Part shown: positions 22,519 through 33,502 of the stretch, one piece after another
Position numbering within the stretch: position 1 is the first letter of the stretch
Layout: each line of letters starts with the position of its first letter
NCBI GenBank assembly: GCA_004369045.1
Contig: ML213515.1
Location: 498,401-562,400, forward strand
Reading direction: 5' to 3'
DNA: 64,000 nt
From: Heliocybe sulcata
Lineage: Eukaryota > Basidiomycota > Agaricomycetes > Gloeophyllales > Gloeophyllaceae
Program-made: the position numbers and the translations under genes
Notes under the pieces: model-generated
Seen by the model: the letters and a program-made list of their open reading frames with translations, nothing else
Told to the model about the DNA's origin: nothing
Databases searched by the model: none

Positions 22519-25073
22519 ATGGCGCAAGCGCCTTACCTATTGATACCCCAAAGTAATCCTTCACTGAGTGGTCAAGGTTCCCGCCCACGTACATCCTTTA
22601 GCGTGCCGCCTCACCCAAATGCCACTGCATCCCAGCCGGCTGGTCCAAGTAATCATCCGGCCCAAGGCTCTGCCACCCACCCAGCATCAACAGCATTCAC
22701 AGCGCCAGCGCATAGGCATGCTCATCATCTCCACTCGATCCCTCCCAGAGAGAAGTCTACACGCACTCTGATTATCGACCACCTTCTATGGGTGCATGCT
22801 CGTACTCGCTTCGCTCAAGCAAGAGCCGAGCTCGGAATGACAGACCGCTGTGGTGGACCCGGCTCTGGTAACTATGCACATCGTGAGAGACCGGAGAATT
22901 ATGACGAAGAAGAGGAGGTCGAGAGCGATGCAGAAACAGTGGACGCGCTGTTTGTTAAGAGAAAGGGCGCAGCCGCAACTGATCCTGTTATCGATCCCAT
23001 GATCACCGTTGGAGGTACGCTTGGACTAGCCTTTGGCGCCCCGCAGTCGCGTACGGCGCGTGAGGAAGAAGAGGAGCGAAGGAGACGAAGGGAAAGGCAG
23101 GACCTACGACTCGCCAAATCGCTGAAACTCCGTGCAGAAGGTTTGGAAAAGACAGTGACGTCTATGCTCGACCAACCACCGCCCGTACATCCATTTCCTG
23201 ACGATCTTATGACTCCGAAACAATCTCGTGCTCGAATTCCGCATCCGCATACGTTGCCGAACGGAGTGAGGTTGAGATTAGCTCTTTCCACTCTATATAA
23301 TGACCTTATATCCCGTGGGCGCCCCCCACCTGCTGCTGCCAATGGTATGCCTGACGGGCTACCCTTTGTCTTAGGCCCTTTATCGGCTGTGTCTTGCGTG
23401 AGAACGAATGACACGTCTCGGTCAGGGGGAGTTGTATTTGCCAAGCTATGGTCTGATACCCAGACGGTGAGTGAGTCTGTATAATGGACTTTTGCGTCGA
23501 TGTTTATGTGGGCATATGGAGGCATATCAGCAACCAAGAGCATCCTCCTTGGAACCCGATGAGCGAGCCGTACGACTCTATGCAGCAGGGGCGCGGCCCC
23601 GCTTCACGAATACCACGTATACCTATCCCCCGCCTTCTACCCGCTGCTCACGCCACCTTTATTCTGGATGTCCTATCTGCCTGGAGCTGTCGACACGCCC
23701 CGCGACCACACGGTTTGGCTTTGCCCCTGGACTGAGCTGCAGCCTTGTAAGGGCAGAATGGAAAGGCAAGTACAGGACGCGGAACGGTGCGAGCGTGGCA
23801 GACTGTGAGAAGGAGGAGAGTCTAGCCGAAGTAGTTGTCAGGTTTATCAGGCTCTCAGCCCTTGTAGCTACGGAGCTTGCAAGGGAGGTAGGACATATTG
23901 GAGTTGACGAGGAAGACAGCGGCGATGAAGGAGAGGATGGAGAAGAGGAAGCCAGTAAAAGCCCAGAGGGTGCCGGAGAGACCAGTACCTCACCGCCAAC
24001 TCAGGGAGGTTTCCCTACGCCGCCGTTTCCGCCCCAACAGCAGGTAGTGTCCACTCAGTACACAGTACCAGCGCCGGTAGCCAACGGCTCGACGGTGCTT
24101 GCTTCGAGTGCCTCCAGTACTTCATCCACTATGCAGCCCGCTTTGCAACCTACACGAGAATGGTATGTGCTCCTCATGGGGCTGCTCACGCGGGCCGCGC
24201 TGGAAGGCTATTTGGTCGGCGGCTGGGAAGGCTACAAAGCTATCGAATGTGTATTCGGTGTTGGATTGGGCTTGCAGCCTGCCGGCGGCGTCGGGTCCGC
24301 TTACTGGAACGGGAAAGAGTCGAAAGAAGACGAGGTGGAAGAGGAGGAGGAGCTCGCGAAGTTTGAGCCGGATGATCTGCCGGAGCTCGTGAATGCCGTC
24401 AAGATCCTCTTCCCTTCATTGAGGTACAAGGATGGTCCGGGATCGAAGCCTCAACCTGAAAGTATCGAGAGGGAGTATCAAATGGAGATGAAGGAAAGGC
24501 AGAAGAAGGTAGGGGTTGTGACAGGGTAGAGCCGATTGTGGACGACGCTCACCACTCCATTGCAGTTTTTCGATATCCCACCTGATGTGACTGATCTGTC
24601 GAGTCACCTTGAAGAACTCGCCAGCATGTACCCCGCAGAACCCGTTGAGCGTGCGGCTTTACGGTATTATGAATCCATTGCGAAGTGGAGAGGAAAACCG
24701 GAACTAGAAACAGTGAGTGCTGGTTGTTTTCTCTCACGTTGTGGTCGAAGCGGCGCGTGAGATGGCTCTCTTATGACTCACCTCTCAGTATAAGAAACGA
24801 CCTCCTCAAACGTGGACCACAAGAGAAGCCGCCTCCATGATGGAGTCCTTCCTGCGCTCGAATCCTACGAGTCCTGCGTCCGCGGGCACTTCCGCGAGGC
24901 CCCGAAAGCAGCCGATTGAGAAATATTTCACTTCTCCCTCCAGTAGTGCCGCCCGACGGAAGAGGGGGCGGTCGCGGTCGCCACTGGCAGAAGGATTAAG
25001 TATGGGTGGACCTGGGAAGCGGACGAGAGCTGATAACTACCCGGCTGGTAGTATGGCGGCTTTCCTAGCGTGA
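22519..25073 (+). CDS. Large acidic protein of unknown function
   Basis: Exons are 22519-23466, 23531-24508, 24566-24712 and 24789-25073, giving 785 residues. I do not recognise the family. In order there are: a His/Pro/Ala-rich N-terminus; a segment RTLIIDHLLWVHARTRFAQA that looks like a conserved helix; an acidic run; an Arg/Glu-rich coiled stretch; a Cys-containing middle (SGCPICLEL); a hydrophobic helical block EWYVLLMGLLTRAALEGYLV; another acidic coil; a helix-rich segment FFDIPPDVTDLSSHLEELA; and a basic Ser-rich tail. The tail includes RKQPIEKYF and the nuclear-localisation-like stretches RRKRGR and GPGKRTR. Together these suggest a nuclear protein. Splice frames close cleanly, so the gene is probably functional. 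It is convergent with the fasciclin gene, 167 bases away. Confidence 0.75.
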
Positions 25074-25240
25074 TCGAAATCGCTCTCGCCATAATTTATT
25101 CTCTCTCTTGGATAATACAGTTTGTATTGTACGTTATGCTTACTGACCCAGAAGTCCCGATTCAATCGCGAATAAAGACAAATATTAAATATTAAATATC
25201 CTTCTTTCCTACTAGTTGAGATCATAGCCCGGTGAAGATG

Positions 25241-26539
25241 TCAGAGCATGAACAGTAGCCCAGCTACTAAGCTAGTAAGTCCAGTCAGCTTCGGTGTCAG
25301 CGCGCCCGATGCAGCACTTGTCTTGATAGACGCCTTCAAGCTGTCGGTCAGGAGAACAGTGTCGATCACATGCACGACACCGTTACTGGTCAAAACGTCG
25401 GATGTCACGACCTTGGCAGTGTTTCCATTGGGAAGCGACACTGAGCCCCCATTGAAAGACAAGTTCTGGCCGGCTACATTGTATCGAGAGGCCCCGAGGT
25501 TTGTAGAGTAGTAAGTGCCGTTCAGAACCTACGGCGGGGTGAGCCCTATAACGTGGTAGATACGGGGGACTTACATGGCTGTTGACCACTCCAGCGAGCT
25601 GCGTCGAGTTAAGGCGACCTATCGTACTGTTCGCTGATGCAAATGCAGCATCTGAAGAGGCAGGTCATGTGGGGACGGATATATAGGCGAGTCGAGGTCT
25701 CTTACCACTGGGAACGAAGATGGTGACACCATGCTGTCCAGAGATCGTGTCCATTACGCCGGATGTACTCGCACTGCTTGCAAAAGCCATAAGGTTTTGC
25801 GCCTGTAAGGTCTCTACCAAGCCAACAGGCACGCTGAGTAGGTTGTTGATGACCGCATATCCATACGAGACGTCGGTCAGCGGAATATGCAGGGATCCTG
25901 TCTTGTTGATGCTGACATCGGACCTGCGACGATAGAAATCAGCTTTTTCGAAGGCTGGTAGATAACTGAGGTATACGACGTACGCCTGATCAAGGATGTG
26001 GACATTGCCGTCAGCTTCAACTGTCAATGCCAGCGTCTGCGGGGCTCCTTGCCCTAGGAAGACTGTCTGGTTGTCTTTCAAGGCGGTAGACGCTATGCTG
26101 TGGCTCGGTGCAGCGGCGATAGACGTGTTGCTGATGGGCTCCGTGACAACGTGATAGGAGAGCAGGGGTAGAATTTGGTTGGTATTTGCCAGTAGATTAG
26201 ACACGGTGCCATTGGGTACTGGTCCGCTAAATATCAGTCAAAGTAGTAGGGATAGCCGTGTCGTCTTACTGGAACTTGAGATAGTGATGAGCAAGCAGTG
26301 GCAAGGGAAGGGAGGACTAAAACGTACGAAGGTAGAAGGAGAGTAAAATTTCCGGTCAAAAGCCCCAGGAAGCTGGTGAGATCTGATACAGGTATCTGGG
26401 AGAGTAGGTTTCCCATGTCGCTGAAGCCCGAATCTTTGAGCGCTCCGGTGAGGGCCTCAGCCTCGGGTCCTATCAAAGGACCCTGACTCCATGCCGAGGA
26501 GAAGTATAGGCATGGGAAGAGGAGAGTAAGGGGGCGCAT
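25241..26539 (-). CDS. Fasciclin (FAS1)-domain GPI-anchored cell-surface protein
   Basis: The start at 26539 gives MRPLTLLFPCLYFSSAWSQG, a signal peptide; the ATG at 26581 in the same frame would bury it. Two FAS1 domains can be followed. The first runs through VPNGTVSNLLANTNQILPLL, LSYHVVTEPI and VHILDQ. The second runs from LVETLQAQNLMAFASS, through VTIFVPSG and VVNSHVLNGTYY, to VVHVIDTVLL. The C-terminus SAASGALTPKLTGLTSLVAG followed by LLFML is a GPI-attachment tail. FAS1 domains mediate cell-surface and matrix adhesion. Five or so short introns split the gene, some inside FAS1 domains. Several N-x-S/T sites suggest glycosylation. It is probably on the plasma membrane or wall. Confidence 0.85.
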
Positions 26540-27744
26540 TGTGAAGGAGATGGTGAGGTCTGACAAACTCCTCGAATCCATGGTTCATTTATACTGGTGG
26601 AACCTGAAAACATGCATCAAGGACAGCCTTCCTAAAAATTTAGGAAAGATCGGAAAGGTGCTCATCAATCGTATCCAGAGACAGTCACCTAGGCTGCCAA
26701 AGCTTCGCGAGGAGACGACTGAATCTGTAATTACAGCCAGACATGAGGGCCTTAGATTCCGTACGGGATGTCAGAAAGATGCCACAACAAAGCATGGATC
26801 ACCGTAATGCTGTATGAGTTTCGACCATCAAAGATATGTTTGTGGGCTTGGTCAAGTCGTGCAGAATTTTGCGGCGAGGGCATCAATACCGTCCGAGCTC
26901 CCCAGGCCCGAGAGACAAAGAGCATATTTCGGGATAGTTTTCATCTCCTAGCACATGCTGCAGGCAAGAAAAGCTGTTCATAAAAGTACCTTGCGCTCTT
27001 TTCAGCACCGATGGGCAGTTTGGACAGCCTTTTGTGGGCGTCAGAATGATTATCGATGGAGAGGGCGATGACTTGGACTCACGAACACATAGCGGCCAAA
27101 TCAACTTCATCAGGTTCTTACAAATCGAAGGAATCCTGCCATAGCAACCCGTCGAAACTCCAATGGTATATATATCACGTACGGAGTCTGCGGGGTTGGC
27201 CATATACATGGCAATCGAGACGCAGAACGCGCCGAGAGGTCAGGCATGCTAAAACCATTGGGAAATCCCATGGTATATGCATCTCCAGGAGTGTTCCGCG
27301 CCCTCAAATTCTAAAGAATCTCTGGCTACGCCGGAGGGATGTCAGTAAGATCCGTACAAATGTGTTTTCGGTTTGAGTCCGGCATTTGCCGAGAGATGTG
27401 TTTGAAGTCACCTGACTGTGACTTGTCATCGTTGCAAGCGTTGTCACACCCGGGCCGGGGCACTTCTCTGGCTTCCTCTTGCTGCCACGCAGTCACCCAG
27501 CTTTTATAGTGGATTGGCTAGGTGCTGAAAATAACGACCTCGACAGTCCGGCCTTCCGGTATGATGCGTTTCATCGTTGCAGGATAAGCGCCCTCGAAGC
27601 GCCGACAATTGTCGGAAATTAACGCCGCTTCCCTTAATATTATGGCCACCTCATGTCCGTGAGGTAGGGGAACGCAGCCTGGCTCTCTCCACGCTGCTTT
27701 TCATACATCGAGCTTGTTCTGTATGCTTGGACTGCAGATGTACT
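26540..27744. other. Intergenic region
   Basis: This lies between divergent genes. Open frames on both strands (such as 26883-27209 minus and 27056-27376 plus) overlap one another and show no domain. No gene was recognised. Confidence 0.5.
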
Positions 27745-30700
27745 ATGTCTAAGGCCATGTATTACGACCCCATCCTGACGCCTGGCAATACGGACACAGG
27801 ACACCCGTCCGAATGCGATTTGCGCTATCTCAATGCGCAGCTCAGTTCTCTGCATCTGAATGCTTGCAAGGCCATCGGCAGTCTTAGCCAGCAGCTTAAG
27901 ACTGACGACGTTGCTCGCGGCCATGTTGCTCTAGGCGAATATTATCATCTAGCTGACGAGAATACCACCGCCGATGATGCCGCCTGCCACTTCCGTTTCG
28001 ACACTCCTGAAATCGTGGGCTTCGTCAGTTCTTCGCGGCTTCGCTTCTGTATACGAGTTAATGAAATTAGCCAATGCAATGGGGAGTACAAGCTTTTCCG
28101 TTCTGGGTAGGTTTCTGTCGGCTCTGTAATGCAAGTGACGTCGGATCATCACGCTTTTTAGGTGCAATGTCCAGTCCGATATTGCTGAAGTTGAGCTTGA
28201 GGTCAACTTCCATATATTTCCAGCGAGCTATGTCCCATCGGAGCAAGGTGTTCATACTATCAACGTGATGGTTCTTGAGTTCTATGGTAAGCCGAGTTGC
28301 TGTATGTTATCTTCTTGAACTGAACTGTCACCCAGATACTGCCGTGATCTCGTCCATCAGTCAACCTCTCCATCTCCACTTGACCCAATACCTGAGGTAT
28401 CTGCAGGATGAGGGTCACAACCTGCTATATACTCTGCCGCACTTCAAACGGACGTTCCCCTTCAGTCCTAGTACCCCTTCCATTTACTCTCTCGGTCCGG
28501 TCCCTGATATCGATGTTGCTTCCATCGATGCCCGCCTTCGCATAGCCTGGATCAAAGCATGCCTAGTTGCACTGAACCTTTCGTGCGAGCACGTGAGACC
28601 CACGACAGAGTCCATTTGCTTGACCGAGTATTCGTCTGAGGATTGCGATACTCGCTTCGAGGTTAAGGTCGGAATTCCCAAGGTATACCTCTGCGGAGAC
28701 CAGGTCTACCTTCGTATAACTGTTACAGAAGGCAACTTTTACGTTACGCGCGGGATCGCACCGTAGGTTTGCAATTGGTTATCGGGATGTTACATTATCT
28801 GACTTCACTTCAGGGACGTTGTACAACGAGTGGATGGAAGTTTCGACATCAAGATCAATGTCCTATCTCACACCAAGCTGGAGCTGTCCTTCGCAGTAGA
28901 TGGTATGGACTCACGTTCCATCCATCTGGTTCTGTCTGTTTATGTCGATCACATGTTTACCAACAGATATCAAGAGCGGGCTCGAAACATGCTTCCACCC
29001 CCTCTCGCACTCCTGCGGCCAGCACATCAACTCCTTTCTTGAAACGTTTCCTCTCGCCTACCACAGCGCCATTTCGAAGGCTATGACTGATGCCGATGAG
29101 CGTGCTCCTCGCTTTGATTTAGAGGCCTGCGGCACGATCGTCAAGGGTGCTCCATCTCCCGGCCTCGCCACCACCCACGACCTCCATTCTTTCGACTTCG
29201 TGCAGATTTTCGACCACGACTCCCTTTCCCAGCAATTTCGGTCCCTCCATGAGGCAGACGGTCGTAGCACGAGTCAGTGGACGCGCTGTTCTGCAGATGG
29301 CAAGACCTTTAATGCCAACTTCGGTCCTATTCGTGCGCGCTTCTTGTCCGATGACAAAGTAGTTGTCTGGATTCGCCCGAAAGAGTTCAGTGGTTCGGTC
29401 TTGGCAAGGTGATCTAGTCATGCCACTTCCTCCGAATCGCCGATTAACATTTATTCAGCTCCTACGTCCTCAACGACCTGTCCCTTGCCTTCGAGGTTCC
29501 TATCAAGATGTCGGAGGAGATGTGCCCCTCGAACGGGACTCCGTCTTCCGCTTCCAACCCCGATAGGTCAGAAATAATACAGCATCACGTTTGCTTGGAC
29601 CTTCAAAGTAAGGATATTCCGTCACTGTTCGTAAGACTCGCCTGATCACATAGTCAGACGCCGAATTGGTCGTCAACCTGTGTAACCTGGGAGAGCTTGT
29701 GGATCATGCCGAAACCGTTGATCTTCAAACCATTGGCAGCTCTATCAGTGAGATGTGGGCAAGCTACTCGAAACAGCTGGTTGACAAGAGCCACCACGTC
29801 CTACTTACCATCCCTGTCTGCAAAGCCGGCGCTTGTTCAACAGACGACATCCTCAGCAGCGTTAAGGCCTTCACTTGTTCGAAAACGAAGCTTACCCGCT
29901 ATACCGTCGACAAGCATTCGGCCAAGGGCGAAGCGGCTCTCATCGTGGTTGGCATGTGCGGTTATAGGCCATTCCCGTTCGATCCCTCCAAGCTCTTCAT
30001 AGAGTGGATTCCGGATGGCGGAAGCAAGAATTCCCTCTTTATCTCACGCAGGTATTTCTTGGAGGGACGCATTCTCCGCTTCTTCTCCTCGATCAATGAC
30101 CGACTGGCTGGTATCGCATTCGGGAGCGCTCCTGGTGGCTCGTGGAACCGGGCATTGTTGACTCTCCTCGAAGCGCCGGAGAGTGGTGTCCCCTGTTTCA
30201 AGGTCGATGGAACAAAGCTACATATCGAGTGGATGTTGTGCAAGGAGGAGAAGATGACGGAGACGTACGATCTTTGCTGTGTGTATCTCCGCTTATTGTC
30301 CGCGGCCTTACTGATGTCTGTGAGTGTCTATGTAGGCCAGATCATCAATAAGCTCTCCATCGAAATTGGCACTCCGAATATCCAGATGAGTGGTACCTTC
30401 AGCATCAAGAGCGCTCCGGTTGGGAATACCGGCGTCGAGTACGTAGCATGGCCTGTCCTCTTATGTGTCCGCCTGAATTATACGTCTCAGTACGGAGACG
30501 CGCGCTACGTGGAACACCAACCTGACCTTTTTCATGGAGAATGGCTGCCTTTTGGTCAGATCAGACGGCTCCTTGCCCAAAGCGTATTCTTCGAGCGAGC
30601 CGTGTGCACGCACGCTAGCGGAGGAGCTGAAGGCTCAAGCAATCTGTAATGTCAGCCTCGCTGCGCTGGAAGAGGAGCTCCGCGTCGTGTATTGCAGGCC

Positions 30701-31036
30701 TTGGCAAATGTGTATGCCTCGAGTCGGCAGCTTTATGCTCGCCAACCCGGTTATGAATGCAGACGGCGATGTCTTCCTCGGGTTGCACTATCGGACGCGG
30801 ACTACAGACGAAAACGTTGACGTTGCGAAAGGCTGCCGGCGTAAGGTACGCTTCTTACGGTAGATGATAATCGAGTACTAATGGGAGAACCTGAATAGCC
30901 GTCGCTCATCCTGAAGCAACCGTGCGGCATCGGAGCTCTTGATAATATTGACAGCCCAGCTGTCCCATCCCCTCGCCGATGTTCCGGTCAACGTGTACGG
31001 TTTTCCGACAGGTGTTGGGATTTTCAGTCTACTTGA
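27745..31036 (+). CDS. Many-exon protein of unknown family
   Basis: The start MSKAMYYDPILTPGN at 27745 follows a CT-rich leader. Reading across about nine introns joins exons in frame. The first joins are the exon ending YKLFRSG to one starting CNVQSDIAEVELEVNFHIF, and MVLEFY to DTAVISSISQPLHLHLTQYL. Next come RGIAP to DVVQRVDGSFDIKINVLSH, a large exon around 28970-29408, SYVLNDLSLAFEVPIKM and NAELVVNLCNLGEL. A long exon runs from about 29662 to 30275. The end, near 31036, is read as RVRFSDRCWDFQST. There is no signal peptide, membrane segment or known motif. The chain looks beta-rich and globular, with repeated LHLxLTQYLRYL-like helices followed by LYTLP or LLTIP. I cannot assign a function, and the exon borders after about 30275 are tentative. 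Confidence 0.6.
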
Positions 31037-31869
31037 CTGGATAAAGGCTCTCCTTTCGAACGACGATTCAGAGTTATTGTGTCTCCCCCACTAATCACCT
31101 CATTATAGCTCATAATGCACAAGCCCAGTCATCAGCGCTGAGCCTCATGCTTACCCACCATCTATGCCTTTCTGTTAGCTTTGGTAGGATGTAACAGGGA
31201 CTCTTCGAGCAGCGGAGTTCGAGCTCATGGTTATTAAATACATGCAAAAGTACGGATTAATTGCTGCCCTAGTATGGGCGCACACCCTCTCATATGGACT
31301 CAGTCGGGCGGAAGTGCATAACGCAGAGCCGGAGCCCTTGCTCGCACGATATACTCGGGCGAAGTATCAATACCTTAGACAAGCAATCCTCCTGGTGGTT
31401 CAATGTGAGTATTTCGGTAAGGAGCGGCACCCGTTATGCTCTGGCAAAAGCCCCCAAATCTTCGAGAGCAACTGCAACAGGAGACGCTTGACGGGGGCCC
31501 TATTTGCGAACTACCTATTTCTGAAAGAGGTTGCAGTTGTGACTGGGCAGTAACAAATCGTAAGTACTCAAGCGGCAAAGGTTTGTTATGCTCTGGCAAA
31601 AGTCCCAAAATCTTCCAGAGCAATTGCAACAGGAGAAGCTTGACGGGTGTCCTATCTGCTGACTACTAATTTCTGAAAGAGATTGCAGTTGTAACTGGGC
31701 AGTGACAAATCGTACTAAAAGGACGACATACGACCGGTTTGGAAAGGTTGTTGCCCGCTGTGAGAGGAAAGGCCGGCAATTACCGCAGAGCACAGATGGC
31801 CTCAAACCTTATTTTCCATCTCGTCAACAACGCACCTCTCGTTGGCCTCGACGTTCAAGACATCCAGCA
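31037..31869. other. Intergenic region upstream of RPL4, holding a tandem repeat
   Basis: This is the 3' flank of the unknown gene and the promoter of RPL4. It contains the two-copy repeat listed separately. The stretch just before the RPL4 ATG is pyrimidine-rich (for example CCTCAAACCTTATTTTCC), as in ribosomal-protein gene leaders. Short open frames at 31227-31553 plus and on the minus strand follow the repeat and are not convincing genes. Confidence 0.5.
31433..31712. repeat. Two-copy tandem direct repeat (128 bp units)
   Basis: Unit 1 is 31433-31560 and unit 2 is 31585-31712, with a period of 152 bases. Both start GTTATGCTCTGGCAAAAG and end with ACTGGGCAGT then a short ACAAATCG tail. I count about 15 mismatches, all substitutions, so about 88% identity. 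The second unit ends about 157 bases before the RPL4 start codon. Confidence 0.85.
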
Positions 31870-33178
31870 ATGGCATCAAGACCCACCGTCAACGTTCGCT
31901 CTGCCGCCGGCGGTTAGTAATGTAACTGTTGTGTCCTACATCGCGAAATTGACGGCGCAGCAGAGGCTACCACGTCTCTCCCCTTGCCTGCCGTCCTGAC
32001 GGCGCCCATTAGGCTCGATGTCGTTCAGCAGGTGCACAGTGAGTACTAACCACAGCTATGCATTGTAAAGACGTCTGAACGTATGGTGTCATCACAGAGA
32101 GCCTTGCCAAGAATAAGAGGCAGGCATACGCCGTTAACGTGAAGGCTGGCCACCAGACTTCCGCCGAGTCCTGGGGTACTGGTCGTGCCGTCGCTCGTAT
32201 CCCCCGTGTTGGTGGCGGAGGAACCCACCGTTCCGGTCAGGTACGCGGCATTGAAACCTCTCCAGGAAACGCATCTCATTCTCAACTAGGCCGCCTTCGG
32301 TAACATGTGCCGTGGTGGTCGCATGTTCGCGCCCACCAAGACCTGGCGGAAATGGCACGTCAAGGTCAACCAAAACCAGCGCCGCTTTGCCGTTGTCTCC
32401 GCGCTCGCTGCCTCTGCTCTGCCCTCGCTTGTCCTGGCCCGCGGCCACCGGATCGAGGAGATCGAGGAGGTACCCCTCGTCGTCGCCTCCGCAGTCGAGT
32501 CGTTTGTCAAGACCAAGGAGGCCGTCGCCCTCCTCAAGACTCTGAACGCCTATCCCGACGTTGTCAAGGTCTCCACCTCTCGCAAGCTCCGCGCCGGCAA
32601 GGGCAAGCTGCGGAACCGGAGGCACAGGCAGCGCCGCGGCCCCCTCATCGTCTACAACGAGGACAATGGCATCGTGAAGGCCTTCAGGAACTTGCCTGGT
32701 GTCGAGCTCGTCAATGTCAGGAGACTGAGTCTTCTCCAGCTCGCCCCTGGTGGCCACCTCGGGCGGTTCGTCATCTGGACCGAGAGCGCCTTCGGCCTTT
32801 TGGACGAGGTATTTGGTACTTTTGACACGGCCGCTGTCTACAAGAAGGACTACCTGTACGTACTGCGCCTCTCACTGCTGTGATTGGTCAAGCTCACGCA
32901 TTTCCTTCAGCCTCCCCACCGCCAAGATTAGCAACCCCGACGTTACGCGCCTGATCAACAGCTCCGAGATCCAGGCTGTCGTCCGTCCCGCGGGCCCCAA
33001 GACCCAAAAGCGCCCTTGGTCGCAGAAGAAGAACCCTCTGACCAACAAGGCCGTCCTCTTCCGCCTCAACCCCTACGCGAAGGCGTACCGCAAGCAGCAG
33101 CTCGAGAAGAAGAGCGAGAAGTCCAAGAAGGAGAAGGCCGCTGGCGAGGCCTTCCTCGGCACCTTGTTCGCCCCTTAA
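31870..33178 (+). CDS. RPL4: 60S ribosomal protein uL4 (L4/L1)
   Basis: Exons are 31870-31912, 31961-32038, 32098-32240, 32290-32855 and 32911-33178, giving 365 residues, close to the yeast length of about 362. uL4 is a core large-subunit protein lining the peptide exit tunnel. The start is [14 protein letters not shown]. Conserved segments include [35 protein letters not shown] (the tunnel loop), [20 protein letters not shown], and further on [15 protein letters not shown] and [11 protein letters not shown]. The C-terminus is Lys/Glu-rich. Codon choice is strongly biased to C-ending codons (GTC, AAG, CGC), as expected for high expression. It is convergent with the RING gene downstream. All frames close; the assignment is secure. 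Confidence 0.97.
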
Positions 33179-33502
33179 GATGCTTAGGCTGCAGATGCGA
33201 TGTGTAGTGGTGGTATTATGGTACCACTTGTTCGATTATGCCATACGTAGCACTATGCCTGTCATGTTATGCTGCAATATTGCCAGTTTGCTTGCACTTT
33301 TGCACGACGCTAATGCAACAGAACACGATCGCACAAACGTACCCAGCACAAATTGTATCGCCAATCAGACAGGTATTTTCCGAGTCTTAATGATGGGGGA
33401 CTGTTGTGCATGAAGATTCACTCTATGATATGTTGATGTGCATACATACGTGATAACATCAACAGGCCTCCCGTACTACTGTTGCTACTTCTCACACCAC
33501 AC
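33179..33502. other. Intergenic region between convergent genes
   Basis: This is the shared 3' flank of RPL4 (plus) and the RING/TRAF gene (minus). No gene was recognised. Confidence 0.6.

Noticed and set aside
30604-30660. Apparent end of the unknown gene at the TAA near 30649
   Set aside because: A splice to the frame carrying NTNLTFFMENGCLLVRSDGS and further exons to 31036 gives a more protein-like continuation.
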